A stretch of DNA of 32,515 bases, from contig PDIM01010272.1 in the NCBI GenBank assembly GCA_002811675.1, positions 171,468-203,982 of the forward strand, read 5' to 3'. Source of the stretch: Ichthyosporea sp. XGB-2017a (Eukaryota > Opisthokonta > Ichthyosporea). The notes beneath the pieces are model-generated. The model was not told the DNA's origin and ran no database searches. It was given only the letters and a program-made list of their open reading frames with translations. The stretch's first letter is position 1; each line of letters begins with the position of its first letter. Position numbers and translations under genes: made by a program. Shown here piece by piece: positions 1-10,402 of this stretch.

Positions 1-954
1 GGAATCGGAGGGAAAGTATGGGACTTTGACGAGATTTTTGTTTTTGTTGCCTCTTTGCAGGTGGTGTGGACGACCTTATTGTGGATGTGCATTCGTCCTT
101 TCCGCAATGCGGGAATGGTGGACTTGGGCTGGCCTACTGGCTTCACCATGATTGCCATGGTGTTCCTTCTCAAGGGTGGGGGTGAATTTAAACGACGGGC
201 AATTCTTGCACTTTTGCAGTGTTTGAGTGGGGTGAGATTTATCACTGGGTGGTTGGCGCGGACGGTAGCTCATGGAGAAGATCGCAAGTGGAAACTAAGG
301 CGGAGTAGATGGTCCAAGGGAAAGGGCTTGTTGGGCATTCGTAGTCATGCTTTAAATTTTTTTTTACTTTATCAAACACAAGCTATAGGGTGCATCGCTA
401 TGTCTGTCATTCCTTACAGATACATATGTAATAACCACTCTCCCGGGCTGAGTTTTCTAGAGTGGGCGAGCTTGGTTATATGGATGGTGTGCTTTTTGCT
501 TGAGAATATTGCCGACTTACAACTTGCGGAATTTAAAACTGAACAGGCAAATAAGGGTAAAACTCTAATGACGGGACTTTGGAGTTATTCAAGACATCCG
601 AATTACTTTTTCGAATTCCTGGTTTGGTGTTCTTATGCGCTGTATGCTGTAGATTCCGTCTCTGAGGCTTCTGATTATTGTTTTCTACTGATGGTGCCAG
701 CTGTGGCGTATTATTATTTTGCTTTTTTCTCGGGCATCCAAATTGTAAGTGTAAAAGATAGTGGTCAAGAATAAGTAACGTGTCCAGCGAAATTTTGACA
801 TTCTTTATTAAGACGTTTCTTTATTTAATGCGTCCTGTTGTGTGTGTAGGTGGAAGATAGATCAAGAATGAGGAGAGGCAGACATTATATTGAGTATCAG
901 AAAAGTACGGGAATGTTTTTTCCTTGGTGGCCCGGAAAAGTAAAGATTGCATAG
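1..954 (+). CDS. DUF1295 / steroid 5-alpha-reductase-like membrane protein, 5' partial
   Basis: The gene enters from the left edge. Frame 1 is open from base 1 with no start codon needed. The exon runs to 744, where a GTAAGT donor follows, and the last exon is 850-954 after a TGTGTGTAG acceptor. The spliced part encodes 282 residues. The read-through start, ending in RNAGMVDLGWPTG, has the family look: a hydrophobic helix, then an invariant-type D and W. Near the C-terminus GLWSYSRHPNYFFEFLVW is the signature of DUF1295 and steroid-reductase-fold proteins, and the short last exon supplies the usual ending (RRGRHYIEYQKSTGMFFPWW), which supports the intron. Several hydrophobic helices predict a multi-pass, probably ER membrane protein. 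Family members are presumed NADPH-dependent reductases of lipid-like substrates; the substrate here is unknown. AATAAA lies just after the stop (962-967). Confidence 0.85.
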
Positions 955-1041
955 ACCATGCAATAAATAAATAAGAGTAAACAGCGTTTGACTGTGGGGA
1001 GGATTGCTTCGGGTCAACCAATTTTGAGCACACCAAGCACA

Positions 1042-2861
1042 TCAATCCCAAGCTTGCTTTCGACTTCTCCTCGAAGCTAAACTATGAGGCCGAAATTGCT
1101 GAGGAAACCGCGTGTCCACTAAAGGAACTGCAGTTATTGGCTCATCGGGTGCTTGATAAGTTTTCAGGATTTCATAAGGTCTTCCTGTAAGGAAGTTTTC
1201 TTCTTGCCTCATCCTTGCAATAGTCTTTTCATCCTCCTCCTTTGTAAGTTCGGCTTCGAATTGATCACTATACAATTTACGAAACTTTTCAAGCTCGGCA
1301 CGATCTTTAATCTGTTCTTCTAGCTCCTGTTTCCTTATCACTATAAGCTTGTGTCTTTGCTCAGCTTCCAATTGCGCCAGTTTTCGAGAAGTCTGAACAT
1401 CCTCCATAAGTCGCTGGCGTTCATCAAGGGCTTCTTCTTGAGCTTTCAAATTCTTCTCGAGGTGTTCTTTTAACTGCTGCTCACGAATACCCAAGACTTC
1501 TTTCATTAGACGGCCTCGAGCTTCTGCTTCTCTTTCCCATTCTTTTTCTCGATGCTTCCACAGCTCCTCAGCCTCCTCTTTATAAAGAAGACTTAGTTCC
1601 TGTTCTCTCTTAACTTCCCGAAGCTTTTGCTCTTCAATATACTTTAAATAATGTGAGATATCCTGACGGTAAGTTTGCTTCCTTTCTTCTTCGAACTTTA
1701 GCGCATTTTCTTCAACCCGCATAGCATCTTGAATAATTGTCATGTCATTTTCAAGCTCCTCCTGTATTTTTCTACTCATTCTTCGCATCCGTGCAGTATG
1801 TTGTCGGTTCAACTGCGCACGGTATTCACTCTTTTTCTTTTCACTTTCTTGTATGCGTCGCTGATCTTCCGCGGCTTGTAGTTCGACTTGCTTTAATACA
1901 ATCTCATCATACTCTTGTTTTAGTCTCTCGGTTTCTTGTCTTTTTAGTCTCAGTTCTTTCACCTGTTCATGCAGAACCTTATTCACTTCTTCCTGCTTCA
2001 GTTTTCGCATTTTAGCTTCACTGCGTTCTCTTTCAATTTTCTTTTGTCGATCTTTTTCCCACAGCTTGTCAAATTCCTTTTCATTTTCCTTTTCAATTTC
2101 TATTTTCTTTGCTCTTTCTCCCAGCTGCTCATTTCGCGTTTTAAATACATTCTCTTTTAGCTTTTCCCTTTCCTTTTCTCTAAATTCAGGATTGTTCATT
2201 CTCCAGTGAGCTCGATATCTTTCCTCGACATCTTTTTTCCTTGCTACGTTCGCACAAACATGAAGACAAATCAGTACCGCAGCAAAATAAATTACACCTT
2301 ACATTTTTTCTACAACAACATACCCTGCTCTTTTTTTAGCTTCATATTTTCCAGGCGAGATTTAACTTCAGCATATCGCTTTGCTTCACTGTAGCTACTC
2401 TTGAGTTCATTCTTAAAGTCCTTTTCCTCCGAAACTAAAAGGTCTATTTTAGAAAATTCAATTCATGAAAAAAAAAGAAAATTAATACATAATCACAAAA
2501 AACATCTACCAGGCGTAAAATAAAAAATAGCAATAAAAATCCAACCTTTCAGGGCTTCTCTTCGCTTCCTGACACTTTCGAGTTTCTTCTCTCGTGCGTC
2601 AACCTTTTCCCAACTCTCTACGGAACATCGAGAATGAGCACTCAGATCTCGTTCCCAGTTATGCCTCATACATGTTTGAATACGTTCGTTTTGCTGATTT
2701 GTAGCATTTTCAAGTAGAACCTGTCTCTTCGCTTCTGAATTCCTTCGTCTGTACAGGTCCAAGTCACGGGGAGCTAGGTATTTGGACATACGATACGACG
2801 CCATATGGGGAAGTGCCATTGTGATCACCTTTAGGCCAGCTTTGCTAGACGAGAAAGCCAC
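1042..2861 (-). CDS. CFAP53: CFAP53 (CCDC11)-like cilia and flagella protein
   Basis: Three exons on the minus strand: 2861-2546, 2443-2324 and 2243-1042, joined by introns of 102 and 80 bases with GT-AG ends that keep the frame. The product is 545 residues from the first ATG, or 531 from the ATG at 2819, close to the 514 of human CFAP53. It is almost wholly charged coiled coil of the trichohyalin-plectin-homology type. Recognisable family stretches are EFDKLWEKDRQKK, HYLKYIEEQK and EARGRLMKEVLGIREQQLKE, in the same order as in vertebrate CFAP53. In animals CFAP53 is an inner-lumen protein of axonemal doublet microtubules and a centriolar satellite component needed for motile cilia and left-right patterning. 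It implies this organism builds a flagellum. It faces away from the C2orf81-like gene upstream. Confidence 0.85.
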
Positions 2862-3347
2862 GAAAACTAAATGACCGCTATATATTCGAATATATTATCT
2901 CCTTTGAATTAGCATAAACACGATGCTAAATCTAAATCTATGATTCTCCTTCCACAAAGATAAATCAAGTTTTATACCACACCAGAAACAAATAGGCTGT
3001 CAAAAAAAAAAAGGAAAGAAATAAACCGCTAAAAATCAACAAAAATGTGCGCTGTGGAAAAAGTAAAAAAAATAATGCCAAACAGGAACGGAAAAAGAAA
3101 AAGATGGAAAATAGAAAATTCCCTTTGGGGAATTGTTTCTTCAATTTTCAAACTAATTCCCCATTATAATTCACAGGTTCAAGGGGGGGCTTTTTTCATA
3201 CAAAACCACAGTTGTGCCAGAATTTGAAAGTTTTTTTTTCTTTTTGTCCCTCCTTTTATTTTTCGACTTTGCATTTGGATATTTAATTTTGATTTGGGTG
3301 CTGAATCCATTTTCAGAGTTCATATCAAATCAATTCAAGAACATAAA
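2862..3347. promoter_or_regulatory. Intergenic region between divergent cilium-linked genes
   Basis: 486 bases separate the starts of the CFAP53-like gene (minus) and the C2orf81-like gene (plus), so promoters for both must lie here or be shared. It is A/T-rich. It holds a 16-base perfect palindrome at 2880-2895 (centre TTCGAA) just upstream of CFAP53, and a small hairpin at 3117-3134 (AATTCCC, loop, GGGAATT). I looked for an RFX X-box like those upstream of animal cilium genes and did not see a convincing one. Regulatory function is inferred from the gene arrangement only. Confidence 0.4.
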
Positions 3348-5325
3348 ATGGCATCTCTCACTTCAGACATTGGGGTTCCAGGGCTCAACAAGGTGGAATG
3401 GTTCAGCATTATCGAAAAGGAACAGACTGATGATTTCATTGATGATTTAATAACAGAAATTCTAGACACCACTGCTGACCTATGCTATAAGAAATATATA
3501 GAGAAGCAGCTCAATCCATATGCTGTAAACAAATGCAAAGAGATTGTGCTTAAGTTTATTAAGGTAAAAGAGAGGAAAGAAACAAAAATCCTTCTTTTCG
3601 TTTGTTCTTCAACTAAACTTTATTGCTTATGCTTTTCCTGTTTTCTTGTTTGCTTTTTTGCTTTTTATTTGTCTATCGAAAGTGGCAATTCCTTGATAAA
3701 GATCCTGGAAATGAGGAATGTGAAGATGAAAGCTGGGGTGAAGTAAATGGTAAGTTGCACAATTTTCAACCATCACCTTCCCACCTACAATCAACCATTT
3801 TCTTTGTCTGTCGATATTAACCTATTCTTTGCATTGCCGCTTCTCTTTGCTCTTATTATTGATTTTGATACAGAGCCGGAAGCGCCCCAGATCGATTCCT
3901 GGGCACGGGGTGTGGTACCTATTGTAAGAAAACAAACTCGACAAACTCTTAACGTACCTTCTCACTCTGGCTCAACTTCAAGTCTAAATTCTTCCAAATG
4001 TAGGTTCTTTATAAAGATGTTTAAAAGATCTACTGAGCTACCAGGAGGCAAGACTAATGTGTGTTTCTTTTCCTTCTTCTATTTAATTTCAGATGGAATG
4101 TCTCGGAGATCCTCAGCAAATTCAGTTGTTTCGTACTCGCCAAAGAGACGCGGGAGTATTGCCCCTAGTACAGGAATGTCTCCTAAGCAATCACAACCTT
4201 ATATACCGTACCAACGTCACCTCTCCTATGACTATAGCAAGAGACAGTCTTCCGCTTCGCAAACAGCCGAGGCATTAGCGAAAATCTCTGCGAAGCCAAA
4301 GTCGAGTGGAGCAAAAAAGAAAAGCCAAACTTCTACACAAAAAAGAAAGCCCATCACTTCTTCAAAAGACAGGTACAGTATCTTTGCCCATTTCAAAAAG
4401 AAAGAGTCTGAACTAGTTGGCAGAATATTTATGTTATTTTTGCTGGTACAGGGATAAGGAGGCAGATAAGCGACTTCAAGCCGACGCACTGTTCTTGGAA
4501 GAAACAAAGAAGGAGCAAGAGGAAATAAGTAGAATCAACAGGGAGGTAAGCCGACTTTTCGTGCAGACAAGGTTAAAGCTTGGGATTTTTATTAACCCTT
4601 AATCAAAAATATTTAATGAAATGGTGTAGGCGCAATACGTTGGGCATACTTACGACCATGAAGGCAAAATCATAGGTATAAAGAGGCTAAATCCCGACAA
4701 CCTTCCAAAATTCAAGGTGAAGGCTCAGGTGGAATTTTATGGAAGCAAAAAGACACCAAATAACAACCAGAGCCAGACAGAACTGAACGACAAGGGCAAG
4801 AAGACGGGGAAAGGAGATAAAGGGAAGAATCGGGATAAAAATAAGGAAGAAATTTCCAGTGCGGAAGACATTCGAGGGCTTGGCGTACAGGGAATAAGTG
4901 CCAATATTGTAAGTTTCGATATTACCTTTGTAGCAAATAGGGAAGGAAGAACTGAATAGCTTTTAACTTACAAAATTTTTACTGCAATTTATAGATGGAA
5001 AACATTCAACTGGTGCCTGGGGTTACGATTCGAGAGGGAGAGAATGTAAAGAAGGGGCCAATGAAGGGTATGCCACAGGTACGTACGACGTTATCTATGT
5101 ATATCACTTGCTTTTTATTTAATGTAACATCCCAACTAACAAATTGAATGGCATTTAATGTACCTGAAATAACTTCAGACGGTAACTAAGTACCTTCAAA
5201 GTGCTCATGGTCGTGATGTTAAACCCGTTCCAAAGGAATTGACAACAATGGAAAAACTTGCCTTGGAGGACATCGTAGAACAGGAACCTATTGTACGAAC
5301 AAACAGCTCATCCGGTCAGCAATAA
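3348..5325 (+). CDS. C2orf81: C2orf81-like (DUF4639) protein
   Basis: Eight exons: 3348-3563, 3683-3749, 3874-3999, 4093-4372, 4452-4545, 4630-4908, 4995-5078 and 5179-5325. All junctions are GT-AG and keep the frame, giving 430 residues. Family marks are the N-terminal WFSIIEKEQTDDFIDDLI and YKKYIEKQLNPYAV, then IDSWARGVVPIV in exon 3, and TYDHEGKIIGIK in exon 6, in the order seen in vertebrate C2orf81. The middle is Ser/Lys-rich and probably disordered. Residues about 140-200 are basic, and exon 6 has a second Lys/Gly/Asp-rich stretch. The molecular function of the family is not established; its distribution among ciliated organisms suggests a flagellar role (inference). It sits head-to-head with CFAP53. 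A polyadenylation-like AATAAA is at 5423-5428. Confidence 0.75.
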
Positions 5326-5911
5326 TGAGAGCAGTGCCACACAGCTTCGTGGTTTCTGAAATGCTACAAGGATGAAAGCTAAGATATCATAGAGGAGGAG
5401 ATATCGCTTAATTAAAGTCAAAAATAAAGCACTCATGATGTCCTTTTGAGACTTTTGCGAGGGACTTTTGATAAAAAAGCATGGCAAGAAAGGACTAATT
5501 ATCGAGGAAGACGATCAGTTTGACTTTTTTCAGTAGTTGATACCTCGGTTGATACATGATCATCATCAGTTCATATCATACTCGCTCGCTGGCTCGGGGC
5601 TGGGCGGAGCCTGGATTCCACAGTCCACAGACCTCACTCCTTTTAGCTCAAGGCGCCTCAGCCCTCTTCCTTTTATGGATAAAAAGCATTTTTTGGGGCT
5701 GTACTACTGGTGGCTATAAAATAAGTTTTGTTTTATTTTGAAGGGAGCAGTGTAGAGTGTAGACGTACTTGTGCTAATTCATTTGGTCTTTAGAGGTTAA
5801 GATCTTGAAGATTTTATTTTAATTGTTTTGGATTATGTAAATAGAATAGAAACAGAAAACCAAAGAAGGAAAGAAGGAATATATATATATATATATATAC
5901 ATATATATACA
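5326..5911. other. Intergenic: C2orf81 3' region and transporter 5' region
   Basis: No gene recognised. The first 100 bases are probably the C2orf81-like 3' UTR. A locally G/C-rich patch at about 5580-5640 stands out from the A/T-rich surroundings but shows no coding or RNA-gene signature. The end is a TA microsatellite directly before the transporter start. Confidence 0.5.
5879..5910. repeat. (TA)n microsatellite in 5' leader
   Basis: About eleven uninterrupted AT units are followed by ACATATATATAC, ending one base before the ATG of the anion transporter at 5912. It would lie in the 5' UTR and could form a weak hairpin in the mRNA. It is probably length-variable. Confidence 0.85.
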
Positions 5912-7888
5912 ATGAGTGTAAATCAAGTTACTCCGGACCCTGATCTCGGTCCGGAACCTGAACTCCATGAACACGACCATGAAGAAGGAAGGAACCATTC
6001 ACTCAATAGAAAGAGTAGCTTTACTCAGGTAACCGTCCGTCGCCGATCATCGCGACTGACTGTATTGCCTGGGGAGCTGGAAAAGATTGCAGGTTTAGAC
6101 CCTCCGCCTATGAAGCGCATCAAAAAGCCCCTGTTTTCTAGTATGAAGTCAGATTTGAGAAAGCGTCTGCCGCTTTATTTTGATGATTGGAGGCAAGGGA
6201 TAAACACTAAAGCTCTTTCATCAGCTATTTTTATGTTTTTCACATCAATAGCTCCTGCCATTACATTTGGGAATTATCTTCAGGAAAAAACAAACAAAGC
6301 TGTGGGGACCGTGGAAGTTCTTCTCTCCACGTTTGTGTGTGGGACAATATTTTCAATCTTTGGCGGGCAGCCTTTGATTATTGTGGGTGTAACTGGGCCT
6401 GTGGCAATTTTCACGGAGACGGTGTATAACATCACAGACAGTGTGGGGATTAACTTTGCTCCTTTTCTATCGTGGATTGGAATTTGGGCTGGGATAATGC
6501 ATATGATCTTGGCTGCTAACAATGCGTGCGATCTAATTCGGTTTGTCACAAGATTTAGTGCAGAAATATTCGGTGTATTAATTGCAATTATTTATATATG
6601 GAATGGAATTGAAGAGTTAGTGGATGATTTTAGCAATGAAACGATAGATGGGGCACTTTTATCGTTCATTGTAGGCATTGGGACGTTTCTGCTAGCAACC
6701 ATACTCACATCCTTCCGACAATCTTGTCTATTCAATATGTCCATCCGTTCTCTGATTTCGGATTATGGGGCTGCAATAGCCATTCTTGTATTTACAATCG
6801 TTCCTGTGCTTCCTGATTTGAATGACGTTCAGATTCCCAAATTGGACGTTCCAAATAGCTTTCAAACTACGTCAGGTAGATCGTGGGTTATCAACATTTT
6901 TGACATTGATGTATACGCAATCTTTCTAGCCATTTTGCCCGCCTTTATTTTGACAGTTTTATTCTTTTTCGATCATAACGTATCTTCACTTTTGTCTCAA
7001 AAAGCTGAATTCAATCTCCAAAAAGGTACTGCCTTCAACTATGACTTTTTTATCGTTGGAGTTATGCTGATTGTGTGCGCCATCTTTGGTATTCCGTATA
7101 CAAATGGACTTATACCGCAAGCCCCACTGCATGTGAGAAGCTTAGCCTCTTTGAAGGAAGAAAAGATTGACGGGCACGTAGTTGAGATTTACGAAAATGT
7201 AAACGAGAACAGAGTGTCTGGGCTTCTTCAGTCGTGCCTAATTGGCGCTTCTTTGGGGGCACTTGTTGTGATTCAACAAATCCCACGAGGAGCACTATCT
7301 GGCCTTTTTTTGTTCATGGGGTTCGCGTCTTTTGATAACAATCAGTTTGCTGAAAGGATAAAGTTCTTTCTCATGGACAAAGGAAGACTACCGCCATCCG
7401 AGTATTTGCATGTTGTTCCCCCACCTGTAATCTATAAATTTACAGCAATGCAATTGGCCGCATGGGCTGTAATATTTGGGGTTACAAAAACCGACGGAGC
7501 AATCGTGTTTCCTGTTCTGATTTTGGCCCTTGTTCCTTTGCGAAGATTTGTACTACCAAAGTACTTTTCTCATGACAACTTAAACCATCTTGACAACGAA
7601 AATGCCGTTTTGAAGAAACGTACCGAAATTCGAACGACGGGAGCGGAGTCGGAGACTGTGAGCAATTTTACACAAGACTTTGAGAACGACGAACTGGATG
7701 TCTGTGCCCTTGATCTTGGTGGTAGATCTAGCGTGCTAAATCTTCGTGAAATACAAGATGTTATGCAGAAAAAAGAGCAGCTTGTGGATAGCAAAGGAAA
7801 TATTTTACCAATCGACAGTGATAGCAATGAGGAGTCCAATGATGATAGAGAGGTTGACGTCAAACTAGACGATTTTGAAGTTGTGTGA
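5912..7888 (+). CDS. SLC4 / BOR1-type anion (borate or bicarbonate) transporter
   Basis: Single-exon gene of 658 residues. The start at 5912 is chosen because upstream codons translate only the TA microsatellite. A hydrophilic N-terminus (1-85) leads into LYFDDWRQGIN at 88-97, the conserved entry to the HCO3-transporter membrane domain. FGGQPLIIVGVTGPVAIF at 150-167 is the family hallmark, the substrate-binding region around TM3. A further ten or so hydrophobic helices follow to about residue 560, then an acidic, Ser-rich cytosolic tail of about 100 residues. The lack of a large N-terminal cytoplasmic domain makes it closer to plant/yeast BOR1 borate exporters than to animal band 3. The substrate (borate, bicarbonate/chloride or proton) cannot be decided from sequence. 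Likely plasma membrane. Confidence 0.9.
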   Translation: MSVNQVTPDPDLGPEPELHEHDHEEGRNHSLNRKSSFTQVTVRRRSSRLTVLPGELEKIAGLDPPPMKRIKKPLFSSMKSDLRKRLPLYFDDWRQGINTKALSSAIFMFFTSIAPAITFGNYLQEKTNKAVGTVEVLLSTFVCGTIFSIFGGQPLIIVGVTGPVAIFTETVYNITDSVGINFAPFLSWIGIWAGIMHMILAANNACDLIRFVTRFSAEIFGVLIAIIYIWNGIEELVDDFSNETIDGALLSFIVGIGTFLLATILTSFRQSCLFNMSIRSLISDYGAAIAILVFTIVPVLPDLNDVQIPKLDVPNSFQTTSGRSWVINIFDIDVYAIFLAILPAFILTVLFFFDHNVSSLLSQKAEFNLQKGTAFNYDFFIVGVMLIVCAIFGIPYTNGLIPQAPLHVRSLASLKEEKIDGHVVEIYENVNENRVSGLLQSCLIGASLGALVVIQQIPRGALSGLFLFMGFASFDNNQFAERIKFFLMDKGRLPPSEYLHVVPPPVIYKFTAMQLAAWAVIFGVTKTDGAIVFPVLILALVPLRRFVLPKYFSHDNLNHLDNENAVLKKRTEIRTTGAESETVSNFTQDFENDELDVCALDLGGRSSVLNLREIQDVMQKKEQLVDSKGNILPIDSDSNEESNDDREVDVKLDDFEVV

Positions 7889-8151
7889 ATGCAAAAATTT
7901 ATTACAAATGCCCTTCGTTTGCTTAGTAGCGCCACAAGGGGCAAGCTCAAAAGATATTGTCGAAAATACAAATACTTCACCAAACGAAAGATATCATAGC
8001 TACCAAAAACTCCTCCCTTCCTCTGCAGCGTTCCTTTTCTCTCTGCGGTTTACTTGCTCCCACCCTCCCCTTCCCATTTCTTCTCCGAATCCCCTCTTGC
8101 CCCCAACTCGCCACATGGCCAACTTGGTATGACTCCTCTCATAACTCTTAC

Positions 8152-8921
8152 TCAGCGCTTCTTTTGCAATTTCGCTCTATCAACTTTATCAACTTCCACA
8201 ATATTCACACATGCAGCACACAAATGCACCACGCTTATGAGCTGCTTGCCTGCCATCACTGGGAAAGAAATATACGCCAGAAGGCCCCACAAATGTTGTT
8301 CCCCGTAGCTACCCAACTGAACTACAAAGCACAAATAAATTAAAAGAAAAAACAAAAAATACATTTTATAGTTAGTATTGCCCGAAACCAGGAAATATTA
8401 AATGAAGGAGGGAGAAGAGACTTACCAACCGGACCATCTTCAAAGTGCTTCATATAGACACTCAGGAAGAATAGTTCATTCAGTGCACAGAATACGAAAA
8501 GAATATACTTCTGGTAGTAATAGTACAGAATGGGATTCTTGTTTAGATCAATCGTTTTGTGGCTTCCTACGTTACTAATCTGTGAGGCGTAAACGTGCGC
8601 CCAATGACTAACCACATCTAAAGCGATCAGGCATTGGAAGTGGAAAGCATAGTTCTGATAAAACACAGCAAGAATAACAAGAAGGCCAGCTGTGGTGAAT
8701 CGATCAGTCAGCATATCCAGCACTGCACCAAATCTGGAGCACTGATTAAGCCATCTAGCTGCATGCCCATCAACAGCGTCGAGAAGCTGACTCACCGAGT
8801 AGATTACCATAGTCTTGTATGGATCATGAGGCATGTAATAAAATGCGATAATGGCAGTTAATACGCGAACGTATCCAATCACATTCGGCACAAATAGAAA
8901 AACGCTTTCGTCATTAGCCAT
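8152..8921 (-). CDS. CDIPT: CDP-diacylglycerol-inositol 3-phosphatidyltransferase (PI synthase)
   Basis: Two exons, 8921-8426 and 8321-8152, with a GTAAGT donor and TTTGTAG acceptor and a 104-base intron; 221 residues against 213 in human. It makes phosphatidylinositol from CDP-diacylglycerol and myo-inositol in the ER membrane. The start ESVFLFVPNVIGYVRV is nearly the human one. The CDP-alcohol phosphotransferase motif is complete: D at LLDAVDGHAAR, then RFGAVLDMLTD (pattern DG..AR...G..D...D). The second exon gives the C-terminal helix and the basic ending VDKVDRAKLQKKR, matching the family and confirming the splice. It is convergent with the anion transporter, 263 bases apart, and divergent from the AP1AR-like gene. 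Confidence 0.95.
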
Positions 8922-8978
8922 CTTTTCTCAATCTTCAATTGACACTTTCCTTGCCTGCTTAACAAAATCTTATCGCCT

Positions 8979-8988
8979 CCTATATAAA
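8979..8988 (-). promoter_or_regulatory. TATA-like element upstream of PI synthase
   Basis: On the minus strand TTTATATAGG lies about 60 bases before the PI synthase ATG. Position and sequence fit a TATA box with a short 5' UTR. There is no transcript evidence. Confidence 0.3.
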
Positions 8989-9356
8989 TTTCTGTTGATG
9001 TGAACAAATTTTCAAGATAAAAAATTAAATTACCGCCTACGCCCAAAATATATAATTATGGATCGAAAAAAATTTTGCGGACAAAAATTTAAAGAAAAAG
9101 TCCTGGAAAAAATCAGACCGACAAAAAGGCATGCATGGTAAATTTTGTTTTTGTGCTTAATTTTATTTTGGAGATTTTATTTTTGTGTTTTGAATCTCGG
9201 TTTGTTTTCTGTTTGTTTGTGTTTTGTTTCAACAAGAGCATAAGAGATCTAGCTGTGTGGGAGCGCGTCTTTCTCTTTTCTTTTGCTGGGTGGAGCATAC
9301 CTTTTGGTGTAGCTCCGTGTTGGCCATAGTCCTCAGTTTTAGTCATTGATTGCCTA
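8989..9356. other. Intergenic between PI synthase and AP1AR-like gene
   Basis: Upstream region of two divergent genes. From about 9130 it is T/G-rich on the plus strand and likely becomes the leader of the AP1AR-like transcript. No coding or RNA gene is supported. Confidence 0.5.
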
Positions 9357-10291
9357 ATGTCGTTGTGCAGCTGCAGTTGCTTTTCGGGTTTGCTAGGGGG
9401 TGGGAAAAGAAAGTACAGTACAGGAAGTGGGAGTAGCTTTGCGGAGTATAGCAGACAGGAACTGCTGACTGACGTTGAGTTTGAAGATTTCGCTGATGAA
9501 GAGCCCAGTGGAGTGGAAATGCCCCAACAACCTCGTCAGGGGTCAGCATGGGGAACATCAAATGCACAGGAGCTGAGTTCTGAAGAGATACAACGCATTA
9601 CAGAAGATAGGATAAAACAAGTCATTGAAGAGGAGGTGCGTTCTGTTGCTGTTGGTATTTTTTTGTAGTGATTTAGAGAACTATCTGCATTTACTAAACA
9701 TCGAAAAAAACTTGTGTTTTTGTTATTCATATAGAGGAGAAGGGACGAAGAAATGAAAATCCAATTTGAGGCAGAAGAGGAGCGGCTCCGCTTAGAGGAG
9801 GAGCGAATTTTGGAAGAGGGGCGCAGAAAAGCAATACTTAAAATGAAAGACGTGGAAAAAAATGAAGTAGGGGGGACAAAAGATGCCCAGGAGGCGTCCA
9901 ATCTCGAAGGGAATACATCCGCAGCTGATATTGACACTGAGTATGTGAAAGACTGGCTCACAAATGACAAACTCGATATCTCAGAGTAAGTTTTAGCATG
10001 AACAAATGCAATCCTGTTACCTTTATTTTGCTGTTAACCTCTGTTATTTTTCGTTATTATCCTAACAGAATGAGCATTCCTGACGATATGCAATTCTCTG
10101 ACAACGAAGACGATGAGAATTTCGATGAGTTCCTTGATAATGTCAAAACATCTCTATCCCCTAGGGCAACAGAAGCGGAAAGGCGGGAATCAAATATTTC
10201 TAGGCATACCGATAATGGGGATTTGTCAGAGTCTCCTGAATATTCGGAGACTGATGGAGGCAGTTCTGTTTATGGCACTCCAATGTCTTAA
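9357..10291 (+). CDS. AP1AR: AP-1 complex-associated regulatory protein (gadkin)-like
   Basis: Three exons, 9357-9635, 9735-9985 and 10069-10291, with in-frame GT-AG introns; 250 residues (human AP1AR is 302). The N-terminus MSLCSCSCFSGLL is a Cys cluster like the one that is palmitoylated in gadkin, which anchors it to membranes. Next come an acidic LTDVEFEDFADEE (human has LTIEFENL), a helix SSEEIQRITEDRIKQVIEEE, and a coiled coil with EEERLRLEEERILEEGRRKA that closely parallels the human EEKLRLEEE segment. The acidic C-terminal half includes DNEDDENFDEFLDNVK. In animals gadkin links AP-1 and kinesin-1 and holds the Arp2/3 complex inactive. Similarity is moderate and the protein has low-complexity parts, so the name is probable, not certain. 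Confidence 0.6.
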
Positions 10292-10402
10292 ATATGGCTC
10301 ATTAGTTCAACAGAAATCGTGCATGCATAGAACTACCCCTTACAACTCTTTTTAATATCACCAAGTTTCTCCTATTTTAGTCCTTAAATACTGTGCTATA
10401 GC

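Noticed and set aside
16-60. A 45-base intron (GTATGG to TTTGCAG) at the left edge
   Set aside because: The sequence is open in the same frame without splicing and translates to a membrane helix leading into the family motif, so an intron is not needed.
7875-8343. Plus-strand open frames between the transporter and PI synthase
   Set aside because: They overlap the second exon of PI synthase on the other strand and have no family resemblance.
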